Shown: piece by piece, positions 34,755 to 46,938 of the stretch
Layout of the letters: each line of letters begins with the position of its first letter
Position numbering within the stretch: the stretch's first letter is position 1
Assembly (NCBI GenBank): GCA_029948255.1
Contig: JALIZF010001790.1
Location: 248,001 to 312,000, forward strand
Source: Telmatactis stephensoni
Lineage: Eukaryota > Cnidaria > Anthozoa > Actiniaria > Isophelliidae
DNA length: 64,000 nucleotides
Direction: 5' to 3'
Position numbers and translations under genes: made by a program
The notes under the pieces: generated by a model
Told to the model about the DNA's origin: nothing
Seen by the model: only the letters and a program-made list of their open reading frames with translations
Database searches by the model: none

Positions 34755-35440
34755 TTCTTGGTCAGTTGGTGTATTTGTTGATGAACATTTGCCTTGGAAA
34801 ACTTACGTTGGCCACCATTTGTAGCAAAATCTCTAAATCTATTGGAGTCATTTACAAATCTCGCTTCTTTCTATCTTCTAAGACCAAGCTTAATTTCATT
34901 GTATTATTCTCTTATATATCCGTATCTCCATTGTTGTAATATAATGTGGTCTAGTACTTATCTTCCAATCTCAATAGGAAATTTCTGCTACAAAAACATC
35001 CGTTCGTATCTTAGCCAATGCCAGCATATACCCTGCATATAGTCAATTGAAGAAACGTTGTCGGGTCTAAAAACATGGAAGCTGAGACCGAAATGGTGCA
35101 TGGGATGTCAATAATTATATTCTGATTTATTCATTTAACTGCAACCGATAAAATATCGATAATGAATAAATCAGAATATTATTATTGACATCTCAAGAAC
35201 CATATCGGTCTCAACTTCTATGTTCTATGTTCTTTAGACCTGACAACGTTTCTTCAATTGACTATGTACTCAACGATACTCAACCACATTTTTGTCGCTT
35301 ATCAGCTTTGATCTTAATACTTTATGTATTGCTAATTTCATGCTTTCATGTATCATCATAACTTGCTTCTGCTGCATCCTTTGCTAATCTTTTCATCACA
35401 AGCAGTCAAATCCATCGACACAAGGAAGTCGCGCTCTTAC
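34755..35440 (+). pseudogene. Decayed LINE reverse transcriptase fragment
   Basis: Read across frames it gives VFVDEHLPWKTYVGHHL, KSIGVIYKSRFFL, SLYYSLIYPYLHCCNIMWSS and LNRKFLLQKHPF, the region after the RT catalytic core in CR1/L2-like LINEs. It has several stops and a MITE insertion at 35037-35266. Confidence 0.65.
35037..35266. mobile_element. MITE, about 230 bp, inside a LINE fragment
   Basis: AGTCAATTGAAGAAACGTTG on the left is inverted at the right, with inner matching GACATCCC/GACATCTC and TGATTTATTCATT arms around a short loop. Confidence 0.8.
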
Positions 35441-35482
35441 AGCCACATTTCTGTCGCACAAACATAAAAAACTTAAAGAGAC

Positions 35483-35757
35483 AGCATGGTCGAGTGGTCA
35501 GAGCGTCGGTCTCGCATCCGGTGGTCCCGAGTTCGAGTCCCTGTTCTGGCCACTAGCTGAAGCTGATCATGAATTTGTTGCAGGCAATCCCTAGTTCCGA
35601 TTCAGTATCTCGACCATGCTTGTAATATAGCCAACTTGTTCGCCTTCTTACCATTTGGGATTCTCATTTGAGGGCCATTATGTAAACTACCGGGTCACCG
35701 GTAATAATGCTTATACCCTCATTATTAAATAAATAAAGATATATCTTATTATTTATA
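35483..35757 (+). mobile_element. tRNA-derived SINE
   Basis: The head GCATGGTCGAGTGGTCAGAG (A box) and GGTCCCGAGTTCGAGTCCC (B box), spaced as in a tRNA gene, are followed by a unique body and an AT-rich tail (AATAAATAAAGATATATC). The missing acceptor-stem pairing argues against a real tRNA. Confidence 0.75.
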
Positions 35758-36334
35758 TATTTAACACTTATTAACTGGAACCGAGGGAAACAGTATGTTT
35801 TGTGGTCCCGAGACCACTAATGTTTCCCAACTGTCAAAGAACAAAATAAAAAGCAAAACGTCGCTGCCTACAATTAAATTTTAATCAAAATTCACACAAA
35901 ACCTGTCAACAAACTGCCCTTTTTTTCACACAAAGATTTTCGGAAAATAGACCTTTTTCGAGTTTGTTCATACCGCTGTAAAATTAGATAACAGACGCAT
36001 TGGCGTAGGGTTAGCTTCGAATCAAGGTAAATTATTCAAAAATACCAGCAAGAAAAGCAAAACATTTTAACCCTGCATGAATGCGCCTTTTGAATTGTTA
36101 AGTAGCTCAGCAGACTTTAGCAACTGGAAACTGGACTATTGTTGCAGCTCTTTTGGTGACATTCTTGGATGGCTATCAATCTTTTTCTCGGAATAAATGT
36201 TGTATATTGATCTTAACAGTTTGACAATAAACACGAGTTTTGCCTCATGTCCGAATGAATGAATTTGTAAACGCGCGCTGCCAAAAACGCGCCTTCAAGC
36301 TCAATCAACTTCCGGTTTTGTTATTACCGGTCAA
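35758..36334. other. Intergenic DNA
   Basis: No gene. The stretch 36297-36334 (GCTCAATCAACTTCCGG, TTTTGTTATTACCGGTCAAC) is an unoccupied version of the site interrupted by a MITE at 46709-46815. Confidence 0.5.
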
Positions 36335-36589
36335 CAAAGCATATAGAGAATTTGTATTGCGCATGTCTAAAGCTTGGTTTTGTAAACAAGCTTGCCGCCA
36401 TATTGGATGACATGAGACGGTGTTCCAGTCTTTGAACTATGATCTACGCCCATGTAATCATGTACTAGCAAAAATCTTCTTGAAAGTTTAAACAATATCA
36501 GCAGGCGTGTCGATGTGAATAGTTTTTTAGTGATGCTTTGTCGTAGATTACGAAATATATTAGAGGAAAAATGGCCGAAACGAGGAAAC

Positions 36590-36665
36590 ATGGACGAAAA
36601 CCATGCTTCCTTTAACGATGCTTGTAGTCATCAGAGCAAACTTTTCAAGGAACTGCCAATTCAAG
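36590..36665 (+). CDS. Putative first coding exon, left palindrome arm
   Basis: ATG at 36590 in a good context (AACATGGAC) opens MDENHASFNDACSHQSKLFK and ends CAAG|GTAAGA, a strong splice donor. The frame is also open upstream (LRRLRNILEEKWPKRGN). The product is not recognised and the next exon was not found. The identical exon lies inverted in the other arm. Confidence 0.35.
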
Positions 36666-37006
36666 GTAAGAGAATAAATGCTAAATACTGTTATATTTGC
36701 GATTTCGCATAAATAGTCATGTTTGTTGTGAATTGTTTAACATCAAAAACCTGTTCATATTCGAGATTTTGCATTGACTTTTGCCACATTTCTACTTGAA
36801 ATTTAGAGTTCTAGCAGTGGCCCCACCAAAGAAAAAAAAGGAAAATTAGAAACTTTAATAACTACTTTATAACACTGAATAATTAGTTTATATCAATTTA
36901 TAGTCCTATTGAGTGAGATTTTACAATTTCTGAAGTATGGTCTTGAATAAATTACTTCTGTGTGAATATTGCTGGTTATTATTTTTCATTTCATGTGATG
37001 ATTCTA

Positions 37007-37201
37007 GTATTCTAGCTAGAATCTAGCTAGAATACTAGATCTAGAATACTTGAATCTATAGCTAGAATCTAGCTAGAATACTAGATCTAGAATACTAGAA
37101 TCTAGCTAGAATCCTAGAATCTAGCTAAAATCTAGTAGGATAGGATAGGATAGGATAGGATAGGATAGGATAGGATAGGATAGGATAGGATAGGATAGGA
37201 G
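37007..37201. repeat. CTAG-rich minisatellite and (GATAG)n microsatellite, left arm
   Basis: Repeated AATCTAGCTAGAATACTAG-type units (37007-37134), then about twelve GATAG units (37135-37201). The mirror copy is at 39197-39390. Confidence 0.9.
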
Positions 37202-37404
37202 AATCTAATTAAAATCTAATGTAGAATCTAAAATCTAATCTAGGAGCTAAAAGAGACTAGAATCTACACTACATGGGATCCCTGTGTTTTTCTTTGTGGA
37301 CCAGCTAGAAGGATCGTTTCCATAGTAACTAGAGAAAACCACATATTTTTCCAATATACAATCTGTATTGACTCGTTTAGATAGGTTGTTGAATAAAGAA
37401 CAAA

Positions 37405-37733
37405 GAATAAATGCTAAATACTGTTATATTTGCGATTTCGCATAAATAGTCATGTTTGTTGTGAATTGTTTAACATCAAAAACCTGTTCATATTCGAGAT
37501 TTTGCATTGACTTTTGCCACATTTCTACTTGAAATTTAGAGTTCTAGCAGTGGCCCCACCAAAGAAAAAAAAGGAAAATTAGAAACTTTAATAACTACTT
37601 TATAACACTGAATAATTAGTTTATATCAATTTATAGTCCTATTGAGTGAGATTTTACAATTTCTGAAGTATGGTCTTGAATAAATTACTTCTGTGTGAAT
37701 ATTGCTGGTTATTATTTTTCATTTCATGTGATG
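37405..37733 (+). repeat. Direct repeat of part of the left arm
   Basis: It repeats 36669-37003 (GAATAAATGCTAAATACTG through TTTCATGTGATG) with essentially no change, placed just beyond the left arm. Confidence 0.9.
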
Positions 37734-38989
37734 TTCGGAGTTGTATTTTTTCTAAGACTATCTGAAAATTGTCATACAGCTATTATATTTTTGATTTATT
37801 TAGGTTGATTTCCTCGGATGTACTTATAATATTGGCTAATGATATATTTTATTTTAACATTTCGAGCTGTCAAATTGTTTATCTTTGCAGCACTTCTCCG
37901 TATGAATTGGTAGTTTAGAGGTCTTCATAATGCCCCCACCAAAAAGTTATTGCTATATATAATTTTCATACTAGGTGTAAAATCAAAATTAGTGATTTAC
38001 TGCTGTCCAACTGTAGTCCTATGTACTCTAATTTGCGATTTAATAGGAAGTGTTCCGTAATGGCGGCCATGTTGGAGCTTTGTAAATGAACAATGGCTTT
38101 TTATGCCATATGGCTTTTTGAAAGATTTTCATATGTATATCATTGTTTTTGAAAATATTCCTTCAAATATATTGATTGATAACTACATACAACTTGTGAA
38201 TTTACATTATGCACATTTATTTATAGATTCTTTACTGTGTACCATAAATAAACCATGTGAATTGGCAAATTCAATCAAATAAAAGTACAATTTTTAATTT
38301 CTTACATGATTATGTAAGTTTGTTTTACATAATGAAAAATACCTTAAACTATCAATATTGCAATTGAAAAAAAATTAGTACTATGCTGCCACAACTAGAT
38401 GGAGTGATTCATTATACTTGTGAAATAGTTTGTTGACTAAATTGTGCAAATCACTTGTGCATACATGTATCATTATCTCTTTATAGAGAGACTACACACA
38501 AATTAACTCCTGCTAATGTGGTCCTCCAATCACGCCAAAGCACCCTTTCAAGATAGTCCAAATTGTAACCGACAGAAATTATGGCTCCTCTGTTTCCATG
38601 ACTGTGGCCGTCAAACAAACAAATACTGCCATTGTCAAAGCAAAAGGCCATTGACTTGTCAGGGCGAACAATTTATTATTACAACTGCAAATCTAGAATT
38701 CTGTCCTCTATGATTGTTGATATATGCTTCTATAAGTATTGTCTGTTAAAAAATCCTGCGTCATCAATTATTGTGAGAGTATTGAGATTGGTGTTTCCTT
38801 TTTGCAGCACTTCTCTGACTTCAAAAGAAGGAAAAAGGGGGTGAGGCGAATGCGCAAATGTATATACATGAGGGTGAGGCCAAAACGCGATGATGCGATA
38901 AATTTACACTGTGAGTGGGCATTAATTAGAAATGACATTTGTGTTTATTCATTTCTTTACAATAAAGACACCAGCACAATTTTATTGCT
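37734..38989. other. Spacer of the inverted duplication
   Basis: Single-copy sequence. Two TTTGCAGCACTTCTC acceptor-like sites (about 37886 and 38802) may begin exons, but no protein family is recognised in the following frames. Confidence 0.4.
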
Positions 38990-39196
38990 TTCTTTGTTCT
39001 TTATTCAACAACCTATCTAAACGAGTCAATACAGATTGTATATTGGAAAAATATGTGGTTTTCTCTAGTTACTATGGAAACGATCCTTCTAGCTGGTCCA
39101 CAAAGAAAAACACAGGGATCCCATGTAGTGTAGATTCTAGTCTCTTTTAGCTCCTAGATTAGATTTTAGATTCTACATTAGATTTTAATTAGATTC

Positions 39197-39390
39197 TCCT
39201 ATCCTATCCTATCCTATCCTATCCTATCCTATCCTATCCTATCCTATCCTATCCTACTAGATTTTAGCTAGATTCTAGGATTCTAGCTAGATTCTAGTAT
39301 TCTAGATCTAGTATTCTAGCTAGATTCTAGCTATAGATTCAAGTATTCTAGATCTAGTATTCTAGCTAGATTCTAGCTAGAATACTAGAA
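39197..39390. repeat. Microsatellite and CTAG minisatellite, right arm
   Basis: (CCTAT)n at 39197-39258, then CTAG-rich units, mirroring 37007-37201. Confidence 0.9.
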
Positions 39391-39726
39391 TCATCACATG
39401 AAATGAAAAATAATAACCAGCAATATTCACACAGAAGTAATTTATTCAAGACCATACTTCAGAAATTGTAAAATCTCACTCAATAGGACTATAAATTGAT
39501 ATAAACTAATTATTCAGTGTTATAAAGTAGTTATTAAAGTTTCTAATTTTCCTTTTTTTTCTTTGGTGGGGCCACTGCTAGAACTCTAAATTTCAAGTAG
39601 AAATGTGGCAAAAGTCAATGCAAAATCTCGAATATGAACAGGTTTTTGATGTTAAACAATTCACAACAAACATGACTATTTATGCGAAATCGCAAATATA
39701 ACAGTATTTAGCATTTATTCTCTTAC

Positions 39727-39802
39727 CTTGAATTGGCAGTTCCTTGAAAAGTTTGCTCTGATGACTACAAGCATCGTTAAAGGAAGCATGGTTTTCGTCC
39801 AT
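39727..39802 (-). CDS. Putative first coding exon, right palindrome arm
   Basis: Exact inverted counterpart of 36590-36665, with the same ATG and CAAG|GTAAGA donor, reading toward the spacer. One or both may be non-functional. Confidence 0.35.
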
Positions 39803-40310
39803 GTTTCCTCGTTTCGGCCATTTTTCCTCTAATATATTTCGTAATCTACGACAAAGCATCACTAAAAAACTATTCACATCGACACGCCTGCTGATATTGT
39901 TTAAACTTTCAAGGAGATTTTTGCTAGTACATGATTACATGGGCGTAGATCATAGTTCAAAGACTGGAACACCGTCTCATGTCATCCAATATGGCGGCAA
40001 GCTTGTTTGCAAAACCAAGCTTTAGACATGCGCAATACAAATTCTCTATATGCTTTGTGTATCTTGTTCCTTCGTACAAACTTGTTGGATAAGTATCGTG
40101 GTGCATTTCCATAGACACATTTGTGTGGACTGGATTGATAACCATAACGTTTTACATAAATTTAATAAAAAAGGATTCAGAGCCCCTTTATAGGATTCTT
40201 CAAACGCTTAAGCTTCAACTGCTTCAACAGCGATGGATTCCGCGCCAAAGCGGCAAACCTCAGCATCCGGACGCTGTCTTTTGTAAGAAGGATAAGGTGA
40301 TTGCAAAAAA

Positions 40311-40430
40311 AAATTATTTGCGGGCGCAATTAATTTATAAATTCATCTGTTCTGCTTGTGGAATCTCTGTAAAATGTCTGTAATATCATAGTATTATAGT
40401 TAAAAAGCTTGCGCCCGCAAATAAATCTTT
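40311..40430. mobile_element. Small MITE, about 120 bp
   Basis: ATTATTTGCGGGCGCAA on the left is inverted as TTGCGCCCGCAAATAAA on the right. Confidence 0.65.
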
Positions 40431-41746
40431 TTGGTGCAAAGAACACTAATCCCTTAATCCCGCTATTGTTACAGAGAACAATAGGGCAGAACCAAAACAT
40501 TCGAAGGCTGTTCGTTTGACTCGAGACGCAATTTATTGAAAGGCAATGGAGCCGATTTTGTTTCTGCTGTTGCGCTCGTTCTAGAATTTCCAGCCAAATG
40601 AAGTTTAATAATGCTGAATCGGAAAGGATTAAATTTCCTATGCAGAAGTTTGGAAAGAAATTGTTGGAGTCAGTTTTGAGAAAAGAGAGTCTGACTCTGG
40701 TTTCTCAATTTGTGGACACTTGTGTGAAAAAGTCATCTTTCTTTCCAAGGCTCTACTGCCGCCAAAAGTAAAGGAATTGTCTCCAAACGTTTCCGATAAG
40801 TAAAGAGTGTAATAAACAACTACTATACATGAATATAATAATTATCTACATCGCTTTTCGCTCAGATATTTACAATCGTCTTAAAAATTCACATTCCAGA
40901 TTTAAGACTCCATAATTTGGGGTTTGCGAAATGAAAATCCTCGAAGCTCGGTGAAAAGTTAGTTCATACTTCCAAGATGAATTTACAGAGTTTGCTTAAG
41001 ATTCTATAGTAAAGTTTTGGAGAAAAAACGAAAAGTCTGATTTACGGGATTTCCCTATAATATGCATAAATTAACGCCGATTGCCAGTACAAACCCAACA
41101 CTGAAACTTCAATCCTTCACCAACTATGTCTTATAATATTTTTAAGAATCCACCACGGGGAAGTGATTTTTAAACCGTTTTTTGTTATCGGTTGGTGACC
41201 AAAAAAACTGTTTCCAGACACCTTAAAAGATTGACTGATAAAGGATGTAGTTCCTTTTCAGATGAAACTGAAAAAGATCAAATGGTGAGAGGCTGCCGGC
41301 TCGCCGCGCTTCAGAAATCAGTTCTAAATTTTCCTAAACTTCCCAACAAACTTGTATTGTAATACACATTCCTTTAAGATAATATTGATATGTTTCTTTG
41401 TAAGAAACTGTGGTTATTTTAAACAGGCATTTTTGCGAACATACATGAGTTTGCAAAGTGTAATATCCTTCCCTGTGTATTGTTATGTATGCATTCAGAT
41501 GTTTAATAAACTGCATAATAATATTTATTATTTCTATAGCGCAACTTCCATGCAAAATTATGATCAAATGCGTAATTAATTACAAGAATTGTTCACATTT
41601 ATATGCAATCCCCAGGGACATATTACCAATTCAGATTTGAACAAATCACAAGCACTGTTCTGATTGTAGTGTATACCTCAAAATCCAACGAAGCATTCCA
41701 AAGCTGAATACTCGGTGTCTTGACGACGTCGCTACCCCAGTACAGC
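40431..41746. other. Upstream flank of CLN3-like copy D
   Basis: No gene is supported; the promoter of copy D should lie here. Unlike copies B and C, the last ~60 bases before the ATG keep only partial similarity (GACGACGTCGCTACCCC). Confidence 0.4.
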
Positions 41747-42185
41747 ATGAATGCGAACCATCTAGCCATAATTTGCTACGTTTCCTTTGGACTGTGGATA
41801 ACATTTTCACGATTTTTGGTCGTGTCCTTGGCCATTGAGGATATCTTCGCAGGAACAATGATCCCCTCAACTGTGTTGATTATATCGTTCACAATAAGCT
41901 CTGCAATTAGTAAAACGGTCAGTCCGTTCATTGTGAGAAACATCTCCTTTCGTACATCAATGTTCTGGTCTTCCATTCTTTTAACTATCTCCAACATTAC
42001 AATTGTGGCGATTGACCTCGTAGATCTTCGAATAGCTGGGGTGATTCTCTTTGGAATTGCAACAGGTTGGGCAGTTATAGCGGTTGCTCAGATGATGGCC
42101 TGCTCTGGTGCTGTAGAAGAACTGGCCAGTGCCTTTCAGACGGGTTGCAATTTTGCTTCTTTGTTAACATCGTGTGTTTATCTTG
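41747..42185 (+). CDS. CLN3/battenin-like membrane protein, copy D, exon 1
   Basis: ATG at 41747 opens MNANHLAIICYVSFGLWITF. The exon encodes 146 residues plus one base and ends ATCTTG|GTAAGT in phase 1, as in copy B. It shares most residues with B (SKTVSPFIVRNISFR, ILLTISNIT, AGAVEELASAFQTGCN type block reading SGAVEELASAFQTGCN). With exon 2 at 45760-46601 it makes a full 426-residue protein, the same length as B. Intact frame and splice sites indicate a working gene. Role inferred from family: multipass endolysosomal membrane protein. Confidence 0.72.
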
Positions 42186-42639
42186 GTAAGTTGTCGCTTT
42201 TGTGTTAAAGATTTAGCAAGCCATATTAGAGTTATTCCGTGTTAGACGCTTTTGATACCGTTGAGATGCAAATGTGCGAATGTTAAGTCCTGGCAAGTCC
42301 TGTGAAATTTTTTGTTGAAAAGAATCATTTAAGCAAAGATTAACTTTTGAAACCGGTGGAATTTTGCTCCTTTTTAAACAATTGCTAGAGTTGCGAATAA
42401 CGCAAACATTTCGAAATGAGAATGAGAAAGTGCGATAGAGACGAGAAATTTGGTAACACACTAAGAAAGAAACAGTGTACCACTAAAGAACTGTTAATCA
42501 CGTGTCGTGAGGTGGTTTTGTTTTTTTCATTTATTACAATTCACCTAGCTTTTTTTACTTTGTCCAAAATAACACTCTTTCGGAGGCTTTCCTTTCAAGA
42601 AACTACAACGCCTTTTCATCTTTTGTTTATCATTTCACT

Positions 42640-43062
42640 CATCTTTATAAAAAGCTAGAAAGCTTACGATTCCTTCGATTAACTTTTTATTAACTTCAGT
42701 ATCAGCGTTTTTATCAAGTTGTTTCTTAATCCTACATATTTCATGGCCATTGAAGTATTGCAAGATATCCAAAATAAATTATAAAAACGTAAATTTTTAG
42801 GCCGCTCAAGCATCTCCATTGCCCAGTTTTTACAAGGTCAGGAAAAAACTGGACAACGGAGATGCTTGACGACCAAAACAACGTCAACCCGAAGTAAGCG
42901 GCCTAAAAATTTAGGTTTTTGTAATGTATTTTGGATATCTTACAATGCTTCAATAGCCATGAAATGTGCAGGATTAAGAAACAACTTGGTCAAAACTATT
43001 GAAGTTAGAAAAAATTATCAAGGGGAATCTTAAGTTTTCTAGCTTTTTATAAAGAAAAGTAT
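42640..43062. repeat. Nested palindrome, ~420 bp
   Basis: Arms share TTTATAAAAAGCTAGAAA, TCTTAATCCTACATATTTCA and AAGCATCTCC on opposite strands around GCCCAGTTTTTACAAGGTCA. A half copy is at 30285-30530. Confidence 0.8.
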
Positions 43063-43079
43063 AAAACTCTAATTGAATA

Positions 43080-43412
43080 GAGTTTGATGATGAAAAGTGA
43101 AACGAGAAGATAAATCATACCGATCTTTTTTACTTGAATATTTCGACTACTAACTGTAGTCATCTTCTGCAATGCAAATTACACTTTCACAAGCTCCCAA
43201 AGGAGAAAAATTTCAGAGGCATTGTTCATCAAGGAAACTCGGCCAAGCTTAAATGAGCAAGGACAATCAGTGGCATTAACTCTTTTAAATTAGCTAGCAA
43301 AGTGTAATTTGCAAATGCAGAAGATGACTACAATTAGTAGTCGAAATATTCAAGTAAAAAAGATCAGTATGATTCATCTTCTCGTTTCACTTTTCATCAT
43401 TATAAAACTCTA
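43080..43412. mobile_element. Nested MITE with ~12-bp flanking duplication
   Basis: GATGATGAAAAGTGAAACGA on the left is inverted at the right (CACTTTTCATCAT), with inner TTTTACTTGAATATTTCGAC arms. TATAAAACTCTA flanks both sides (about 43059 and 43403), as a target duplication would. Confidence 0.75.
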
Positions 43413-44147
43413 GTTTTTTCAAAAAATCAGGTTTATGAAAATCGCCATGCCACCAGGCTATAAATTATCGAAAAGTCCGATCAACATGATTTAAACTTCA
43501 AAAGAAACTTTAATCTATCCCTAGACTTGCTGTGGAATATTTTTTGAAATTAGTTTTTTTGCCGCAACAAACAGCGTAGGTGCGCTTCAAACAAAACCCA
43601 GTCGAGCCACCGTAATGTCTTCTTGATTGGGAGACAAGGGGAAGTTTTATTTCAAACAAAAGAAGCTCACATTCCGCACATTCTACGGTGCAGTCTTTGT
43701 TTCAAGATGAACGACGTTGTAAAATAGTGTTACAGCAAAAAGGTCCAATAAATGAAAAAAGTTAAAAATTCCAAATGCTTTAAAAAAGAGCAAATAAATT
43801 CCACCGGTTTCAAAAGTTGATCTTTGCTTGAATGATCCTTTTCAACAAAAGATTTCACAGGACTTGCCAGCATTCGTAATTTGCATGCCCAAGGTAACCT
43901 ATTGGACATTTGCATCTCAACGGTATCACTGAAAAGCGTCCAACACGGAATAGTGACTGTAACTTGTGTCCATGAAGCTGCAAAAGGAATAATAAAGTCC
44001 TAATTGGTTCCCAATATAAGATATTTTTGCATTGTTTTATTTTTACACTTTCTTACCATTAAAAACAGCACTGAGGGAAAAGCTTCTACTTTTATTGTAA
44101 GGAGAGTATTAATGTAAAAGATAAAAATTCGAATTTTGGTTTTAGAG

Positions 44148-45420
44148 TTAAGGTGACTCATTAGAAATTCAGAAGGCATTCGACTTTGACAAACTTTTGG
44201 TCACAATTTTTTAAAATCATGTTCAATTTCAAGGAACGTTTTCTCCAATTATCCAGCTCAGTACACATTGGCCTTAAGCGATTTTGTTAAAATATTTTTG
44301 GAGTAATGTTAACATAACCAGACCCCACTGTTTAAAAACGACCCAATCTAAATCAAATTTTGTTGGTATAAATGGATGAAACACAGAGAATCAAACTACA
44401 ATTAATCAATCTCCAAGCTGAGTGAGTTTCACAAAAATCGTCGGAGTAGAAATACGAGGACGATTGGCTGCCAAATTAAGTGTACCCTAAAAGTGCTCTG
44501 AAATCGTCATGAATCTTTAGGCACCCCTTGTACTCTGAAAATAACAACCACGAACCTCAAATGACAACGAAAAGGTGACTTGATGTCTGCCTAATAAAAG
44601 CGTAAAACTAGACAAGCCGCTAAAGAATATAAGCAATGTTTATAATGTTTATAAAACACTGAAAATGGTCGAAAATCTTAGGCGCACTTTAATGCCAGAA
44701 TTGGAAACATTCTACACAACATAGATCAGCAGAAACAGATTTTACAAAGTACGATATCCTGCACGAACGCTTGAAACCAGATTTCTTGCGCTTTTGTTTT
44801 GAATGCAAATGAGCTGCAATTCAAGAATTCATACCTTTGAGGTGGCCATGTTTATGAAAGCATCACTAAATCAGCTTTAAAAAAACTAAAAAAGAAGGTG
44901 AATTTACGGCCACCTCATCTCCCAAGGCACTCCCCTGACAAAGGGTAAATCCTTGAAAAGGATCTCATTTGTATTCAAAACAAAAGCGCAAGAAATCTGG
45001 TTTCAAGCGTTCGTGCAGGATATCGTACTTTGTAAAATTTATTTCTCCTGGTTTATGTTGTGTACAAAAGCAAAAATCATTACAGTCGTTTTATGGAACC
45101 TTGAATTTATAGTTTCACTGCAGAGTTTTTCTAATTCTGGCATTAAAGTGCGCCCAAGAGTTTTGACCATTTTCAGAGTTTTATAAACATTATAAGCATT
45201 GCATATAATCTTCAACGGCCTGTGGGCGATCGGTTTAGCACTTTTGTTAGGCACACATTAAGTCACTTTTTCGTTGTCATTTGAGGTTCGTGGTTGTTAG
45301 AGTACAAGCTAGGGGTGCCTAAAGATCCACAACGATTTCAGAGCACTTTTAGGGTACACTTTTTATTTTGGCAGCCAGTCGTCCTCGCATTTCTACTCCA
45401 ACAATTTTTGTAAACTCTCT
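44148..45420. mobile_element. TTAAGGTG fold-back element, right end truncated
   Basis: The left end TTAAGGTGACTCATTAGAAA begins a left arm to ~44885. The right arm repeats it inverted (ACCTCATCTCCCAAGGC, GAAATCTGGTTTCAAGCGTT, TCATTTGAGGTTCGTGGTT) and stops near 45420. The complete right end is preserved in the sister copy at 48830. The TTAA end motif matches the 13.7-kb element. Confidence 0.75.
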
Positions 45421-45759
45421 CCTATCTCCGTTCCCTCTTGGCTCTCCCTCCCTTCTCCTGGCGTCAGTTACGCGGCTACTTCGATGACAACTATTTTGAA
45501 CATTTTGCATTTATGTTTAAACGTTTTCTATTCTTGACTGAAAAAATCTTGATTACGCTACGGATGGTAGCCAAGAAAGTTGATAATAGACGAAAAATTT
45601 AGACGTAAATCCTTGTCTGAAAAAATTATCCTTTGCTTAGTCCTAACTAGGTTGTCTGCACAAAAGAATAAGTTGCATCGTGTGACATCCCTCCCCCCCC
45701 CCCATTTCAAAATTAGTTTTATTTTATAACTAACTGACTACTGTTGAATTTCTTTGCAG

Positions 45760-46601
45760 TATTGACAGTACACGTGTGTGTGGCTCCACGAAAGGTCATC
45801 GCTCTCTGTATTCCATTTTGTCTTCTGCCATTTGCTTTCCACCTTGTTCTTGAGAAAAGTCAATCCAAAAACAGTTCAAGCAAAACTGCTAACGATGTGG
45901 AAACAACCCAGTACATCCCAGTATCCACTGATTCCAATGAAGACCTCGACGAGAACGACACAGCGACGCGCTCAAAGACATTATCGAAGCTGATATTTTT
46001 GGTTAAAACCTACCCATATATTAGTTATACGTTACTGAGCTTTTTAAGCCTAACGCTTTCGAATCAAGCTATAAACACTACATTAGTATTTCATTCTACA
46101 CCATTTGAAGTACGAGATCACTATATATATTACACGTTTATGTACGAGGGAGGGACTTTACTCGGCGGCATTGAGCTACTCTTGGTTTCCTGTTTGTGTC
46201 CTCATTGGTTCAGCGTCTTCAGGATTCGAAAGATTTGGATTCTTGTTCTCCTCAATATTGGTCATTCGTTGTTTTTCTTAGTTGCATCGTGGTATCATTT
46301 TGTTTCTAGTGTTTACATCGTGTTGGTTTTGTGTTTCACCCAAGGGATTCTACATGGATCGACTGTTGTCCATACTCTTGCCTCGACAGCTGATAATTTC
46401 GTCGACACAACGGATAAAGGCATTGCTTTGGGAATGGTTGAAGTTGGGATTGATGTGGGTCGTTTGGCAGCGGGGTTGCTAGGCCTGTTTATAGAGCAAT
46501 ACCTCAGAGATCATTGCACAAATAGACTACTACAAGGGAGATTTTGCTTTGCAAGGTTCCACTCTAGCCTGGGATGGAATGAAAACCTGGGTTGCAAATG
46601 A
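45760..46601 (+). CDS. CLN3/battenin-like membrane protein, copy D, exon 2
   Basis: The acceptor TTGAATTTCTTTGCAG precedes TATTGACAG; joined in phase 1 to exon 1 it reads VLTVHVCVAPRK. Then come an acidic hydrophilic loop (STDSNEDLDENDTATRSK), membrane segments, GILHGSTVVHTLA, IALGMVEVGIDVGRLAAGLL and the C-terminus LGCK. The reading frame is intact over 842 bases. A C-run and ~95 bases before the acceptor are shared with copy C. Compared with copy C, several substitutions but no indels. Confidence 0.72.
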
Positions 46602-46708
46602 CTCTTATAGTCTTATGCTTATGACGTTTAACACCTAAACCACAACTAATCCTTTTTGGGATTAGTTGTTTCTATCAAAGTTTCCTTCAAAGCTCAATCA
46701 ACTTCCGG

Positions 46709-46815
46709 GACCCGTTTCTCAAAAGACCCGATAACTTTACGGACCCGTTAACCTAAATAAATCGAATAAGTTAACGGGTCCGTAAAGTTATCGGGGCTTT
46801 TAAGAAAGGGGCCCC
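46709..46815. mobile_element. MITE, ~107 bp, with an unoccupied site elsewhere
   Basis: Arms GATAACTTTACGGACCCGTT and its complement flank CCTAAATAAATCGAATA. The outer ends GACCCGTTTCTCAAAAG / CTTTTAAGAAAGGGGCCC are imperfect. The host sequence is continuous at 36297-36334, proving insertion between CTTCCGG and TTTTGTT. The flanks suggest a 3-bp CNG duplication. Confidence 0.8.
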
Positions 46816-46938
46816 CAGTTTTGTTATTACCGGTCAACAACATATTGTTGCCCGTTGTCCAGGGAAACATCGAAATTTGTTCACGTTCACGTGATACCCT
46901 CTCATCCAATCAGATCACGAAAAAATGGACTTTGACAA

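Larger units (their letters stand above)
36335..40057. repeat. 3.7-kb inverted duplication (palindrome with 1.6-kb spacer)
   Basis: The left arm 36335-37407 and right arm 38990-40057 are inverted copies, each ~1.07 kb. Only a few differences were seen by eye (for example GTAAAC versus GCAAAC near 36390/40003). The arms include matching (GATAG)n microsatellites. No clear target duplication lies outside. Each arm carries a GCCGCCATATTGG (YY1-like) motif and the same putative first exon, pointing inward. Either a recent inverted duplication, a fold-back element, or an assembly artefact. Confidence 0.9.
42233..43953. mobile_element. Fold-back element in the intron of copy D
   Basis: The left end TATTCCGTGTTAGACGCTTT and inverted right end (ACACGGAATA) bound ~1.72 kb. 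GATACCGTTGAGATGCAAAT and the ACCGGTGGAATTT / AAATTCCACCGGT pair recur inverted inside. It begins ~45 bases after the splice donor, at the point where introns B and D diverge. Two further palindromes are nested within it. Confidence 0.75.

Noticed and set aside
38516..39150. Overlapping frames of 65-93 codons in the palindrome spacer
   Set aside because: No family signature and no clear splice-compatible set; kept only as unassigned spacer.
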